The translations under genes and the position numbers were made by a program. The notes beneath the pieces are model-generated. The model made no database searches and had not been told where the DNA came from. It worked only from the letters and a program-made list of their open reading frames with translations. From contig NC_132985.1 of assembly GCF_047496725.1 (NCBI RefSeq), positions 3,017,501 through 3,081,500 on the forward strand: 64,000 bases of DNA, written 5' to 3'. This DNA comes from Anoplolepis gracilipes (lineage: Eukaryota; Arthropoda; Insecta; Hymenoptera; Formicidae). This document shows positions 62,429 through 64,000 of this stretch, one piece after another (position 1 is the first letter of the stretch; each line of letters opens with the position of its first letter).

Positions 62429-62885
62429 TCTTTCTCTCGCACCTCTTATGCGCGAGTCTCTTCTGCTTGCTCCGTAAACGTCCAAAAAGTAGGCGGGTTA
62501 TAGACCAACTTTGTAGTAAACTCACTCAATCAAAGTTACTAGGAAGAAGCCCGCACTAGAGACGCGAGAGCGACGAACGAATGTTTTAATTCGTAATTAA
62601 GTTCATAAATCCTCTCGCGGAAACTTTGCGCAAACTCGAGAATCCACCTATCATAAAATACTGACGATTTAAGATGCAAAAATTCATTCCAATACATATT
62701 AACAGACGCATTCTTGTATAATGTTGAAATATAGAGACGTTTTCTCGAAAAGTCAAACTTGTTCGACTTGTATCGATAAATAAAGCTGAAGCTGCACGAG
62801 AACTTGCCAATGGAATCCTGGCCAAGTCACGTAGTATGCCGCGGTCGCAGGCCGGATGCGGCATTGTTACTTCCCGATTCCGGTC
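62424..62885. other. Non-coding, nothing recognised
   Basis: Mixed sequence between the CT array and the TAAT-bearing segment. One minus-strand frame (62586-62864) with no known motif. Confidence 0.55.
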
Positions 62886-63290
62886 CCCTGCGCTTCCGTC
62901 GTATCGCTTACTATTAACCGACTGCAGATTCGACGGTCGACCCTATCGATATTCAGTTGCCGGGCTAGCCTTTAATGGTTATACTGAATATTGATTACCA
63001 ATTAGCGCAAGCATAATCACTGCGGATTCTAATTGTTAATGAGGTCTGGGAACGCGGCGTGCGAACGCGCGCGCGGCGGGGAATGCACGACGATAACACA
63101 CAACTGGGTAATGTCCGGCTCGATTAACAACCACTTCCTTGTTTTTAGTTCGTCGCGATAGCGTGCGTCGTCGCGGGACGCGCGTTTAATTATTCAGCGA
63201 GTTACGTACGCGCTTCCGTTCCGATGCGGTCATATCATTAATTACCACATTGCCGGATTAACCCCTTAAGGATATGGTTTACCAATCCGT
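62886..63290. promoter_or_regulatory. Candidate cis-regulatory segment with TAAT cores and GGATTA
   Basis: Repeat-free and balanced. Cores occur in TTTAATGG, TTGATTACCAATTAGC, GCATAATCAC, CTAATTGTTAATGAGG, GTTTAATTATTCAGC, CATTAATTACC and GGATTAACCCC (GGATTA being the Bicoid/Otx-type word). AACCACTTCC could hold adjacent Runx and Ets cores. A CG-rich stretch at 63050-63080 splits it. Inference only. Confidence 0.25.
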
Positions 63291-64000
63291 TGAAATCCTC
63301 TAGAGAACCGTCTCCATTCAATGATTCTATCGAGCATATATTACCGTATAATATTGGAAGTAGATAACCAATTATACATGTTACATGATACGATGATTTC
63401 GAATAAATTTTTCAGCGCTTTATCGTCGCGATTAAATGGGAAAATTAATCTTCTTAGGGTATTTCTGGCGGAGATTAAATTCTGCAAATATATACACAAA
63501 TCAATGCACGTTCCGTTATTTTCTTTGATTATATATATTTTTGAGTCTTCTATTAATTTTGAAAGTCTTTATTTTTTGTATTTTAAAGCATTTTATATAC
63601 ACTCTAATCATTACGATACATAATAATCTTGCACTATCTAATCGCTACATCGATAAAGTGAACTTTCATTATTAATATATTTAAAGTCACGTATCGTTAG
63701 CTGCTCAAAGAAATTTAATATCAATAAATTTATTCGCGAAAATTCGATTTACCGAGTCATGAGAAAATGAATAGACGAACACATCTTACATCGTCGTGCA
63801 TCAGTTTCGTGATCCTCGAAAAACGTCTCGCAAATGCGGAGGACGGATGATCGATCGTCAAAGACGGCGAGTCGCAAGAGAGACGGGAGCGCTCCGATGA
63901 CTCGACGACGATGGTAATTCGAGAATTTTCATATCGCTAAGTAACCAGCGCGCCATCCGTTCCGACATGTTACATAAATAACGTTAACAGCGGGGTGGTT
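63291..64000. other. AT-rich then CpG-rich DNA, nothing recognised
   Basis: AT-rich to 63770 with one AT-driven frame (63321-63623), then CpG-rich to the window end. No feature recognised. Confidence 0.55.

Overview
The window looks like non-coding nuclear DNA from an insect, most likely a hymenopteran such as an ant. AT-rich stretches alternate with short CpG-rich ones, CG dinucleotides are common throughout, and short microsatellites and homopolymer tracts are very dense: (CT/GA)n, (AT)n, (CGA)n, poly-A/T. The species assignment is an inference from composition. No coding gene, tRNA, rRNA, snRNA or intact transposon could be recognised.

No long open frame exists. The longest run to about 150-185 codons, often lack an ATG, usually overlap another frame on the same or opposite strand, and many owe their length to simple repeats translated as Arg-Glu, Ser-Leu, Tyr-Ile, Val or Lys runs. 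A few short ATG frames are less repetitive (57411-57524, 57568-57786, 18127-18345, 45233-45619 on the minus strand) and a few start-plus-splice-donor combinations exist (43389-43421, 48450-48642). None matches a family I know.

Layout: 1-11 kb is mixed AT-rich and CpG-rich DNA with poly-A tracts. At 11-15 kb there are (CT)n, (TCC)n and (TG)n arrays followed by a TAAT-bearing segment near 14.4-14.6 kb. From 15 to 28 kb come word-repeat clusters, a 43-A/34-T pair, a (CGA)n array and CpG-rich blocks. At 28-31.2 kb the DNA is very AT-rich. From 31 to 45 kb there are word-repeat clusters, a (CGACGG)7 array, two notable inverted repeats and a CRE-like site. At 45-56 kb lie AT-rich DNA, a CpG-rich block with a dispersed 40-bp duplication, and three low-repeat segments rich in homeodomain core words. 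At 56-64 kb are a faintly protein-like patch, a three-copy 156-bp tandem repeat, and two further segments dense in TAAT cores.

The best-supported structures are the tandem repeat at 58996-59452 (each unit carries a 3' splice-site-like element), the 22-bp-arm inverted repeat at 41851-41896, several smaller perfect hairpins, a degenerate short-word repeat family in clusters, and low-repeat segments with dense TAAT/ATTA cores that would suit enhancers in a gene desert or a very long intron. The enhancer reading is inference: conservation across related genomes would be the deciding test.
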